Below, in pieces: positions 63,887 to 64,000 of a DNA stretch of 64,000 nt. The stretch is from Ptiloglossa arizonensis (lineage: Eukaryota > Arthropoda > Insecta > Hymenoptera > Colletidae), in NCBI RefSeq assembly GCF_051014685.1, contig NW_027478875.1:1-64000 (forward strand), read 5' to 3'. Both the position numbers and the translations under genes were made by a program. Below the pieces are notes generated by a model, which was given only the letters and a program-made list of their open reading frames with translations, was not told where the DNA came from and did not search any database. How positions within the stretch are numbered: the stretch's first letter is position 1; the number at the start of each line of letters is the position of its first letter.

Positions 63887-64000
63887 TAAGCGTTTGGAGC
63901 AGCAGAATTGCGAAAAATTTGTTGTCTTCTCAACCATTTCTTAGCTTCAAGGTCCCATATCTCGCGAACGGATTGACCAAACCCAAAAATTCCTGCTGCG
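63887..64000 (+). repeat. Partial monomer at right window edge
   Basis: The array runs off the window inside unit 362, of which 114 bases are present. It carries the variant set with TTTGTTGTCTTC, CAAGGTCCC and CCAAACCC, also seen at about 60176 and 62830. The left edge starts exactly at a unit boundary by the CAAGCG mark, so both ends are simply window limits and the array continues on both sides. Confidence 0.95.

Larger units (their letters stand above)
1..64000. repeat. 177-bp satellite, continuous head-to-tail array (361 units plus a partial)
   Basis: Every part of the window is the same 177-bp unit in one orientation. Units are marked by TAAGCG or CAAGCG, for example at 1, 178, 355, 1594, 26017, 57519 and 63887. 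Spacing is 177 bp except where a listed small indel falls, and the indels sum exactly to the observed 11-base shortfall. The consensus has about 43 C and 32 G (42% G+C). Units differ from each other at a limited set of recurring diagnostic positions, and long blocks are near identical. Long HOR satellite arrays of this kind are known mainly from eukaryotic centromeres and pericentromeres; that role here is inference. The family and species are not recognised. No gene, transposon or non-satellite stretch over 300 bases was seen. Confidence 0.97.
51860..64000. repeat. Distinct right-hand satellite domain
   Basis: From about 51.86 kb the units carry markers absent or nearly absent further left: CCATAGGCC or CCGTAGGCC in place of CCTAGGCC, CGCGGACGG and CGCGGGCGG, ACCATGTCTTGG, GCTCCAAAGTCCC, GCGTGTGAAAG, ACGGTACGTG and ACGGCACGTG, and TTGCAAAAATT. 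Left-side markers (GTAGTGCGAACAG, GACTTAACCGAAA, CTAGCCC, AATAGCG) disappear. Unit length and orientation do not change across the boundary, so this is a change of HOR family inside one array, not a new repeat. Confidence 0.85.

Noticed and set aside
1..64000. CRISPR array
   Set aside because: The repeat is 177 bp with no unique spacers, and the variation is scattered substitution rather than repeat plus spacer.
1..64000. Protein-coding gene with tandem 59-residue repeats, as in surface or silk-like proteins
   Set aside because: Stops occur in nearly every unit (CCTAGG) and additional ones in variant types (CAGTAGTGC, TCTTAGC). There is no start, promoter or flanking unique coding sequence, and residue-changing substitutions are common.
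1..64000. Transposon insertions or LTR fragments inside the array
   Set aside because: Unit spacing is accounted for to the base from 1 to 63886, so no foreign insertion can be present.
1..64000. Human alpha satellite or the Arabidopsis 178-bp repeat, suggested by the similar unit length
   Set aside because: The sequence does not resemble either as I know them; length alone is a nucleosome-scale coincidence shared by many unrelated satellites.
1..64000. Assembly artefact (collapsed or looped repeat) explaining the duplicated blocks
   Set aside because: Not excluded, but the copies carry private substitutions, indels and unit gains at many places, which a looped assembly would not create. 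Read-level checks would settle it.

Overview
The whole 64 kb window is one uninterrupted tandem satellite array. The repeat unit is 177 bp, about 42% G+C, always in the same orientation. Marking each unit at its TAAGCG/CAAGCG start gives 361 complete units (1 to 63886) plus a 114-base partial unit at the right edge. A perfect array would end its 361st unit at 63897. The 11-base deficit is fully explained by 16 small indels I located individually (13 losses totalling 14 bases, three 1-base gains). I see no unique sequence, transposon, RNA gene, CRISPR, inverted block or recognisable protein-coding gene.

This organisation, with long higher-order repeats (HORs) and near-identical copies, is typical of eukaryotic centromeric or pericentromeric satellite DNA. 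I cannot name the organism: the unit is not one I recognise, and I see no match to human alpha satellite, the Arabidopsis ~178-bp repeat or a CENP-B box. CpG is not depleted (8 per consensus unit, close to the base-composition expectation), which fits recent homogenisation and/or weak CpG methylation.

Layout. (1) 78-9989 and 9990-20209 are two copies of a super-HOR of about 56 units (9,912 bp). They are nearly identical over long stretches but differ by whole-unit insertions, losses and patches. A 12-unit HOR (2,124 bp) is nested inside, and a partial 9-unit copy follows at about 20 kb. (2) About 20.2-27.4 kb holds mosaic partial copies of the first part and a run with period shrinking 5, 4, 3. 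(3) 27.4-37.3 kb is rich in 4-unit HORs (708 bp) and has a triplicated dimer at 29912-30973. (4) 37.3-51.15 kb has 16-unit and 11-unit duplications and a long-range copy 43 units apart. (5) About 51.86 kb to the end is a distinct domain with its own diagnostic variants and 29-, 15-, 11-, 10- and 6-unit repeat distances.

Because 177 = 3 x 59, any reading frame has the same phase in every unit. One forward frame is open for 58 of 59 codons in the common unit type and is stopped only by the TAG inside a CCTAGG hexamer. Where that TAG is mutated, reading frames of 75-170 codons appear. They start at TTG rather than ATG, match no family I know, and are most simply by-products of the repeat. Nothing here works together as genes; what the window records is the history of exchange and amplification in one satellite.
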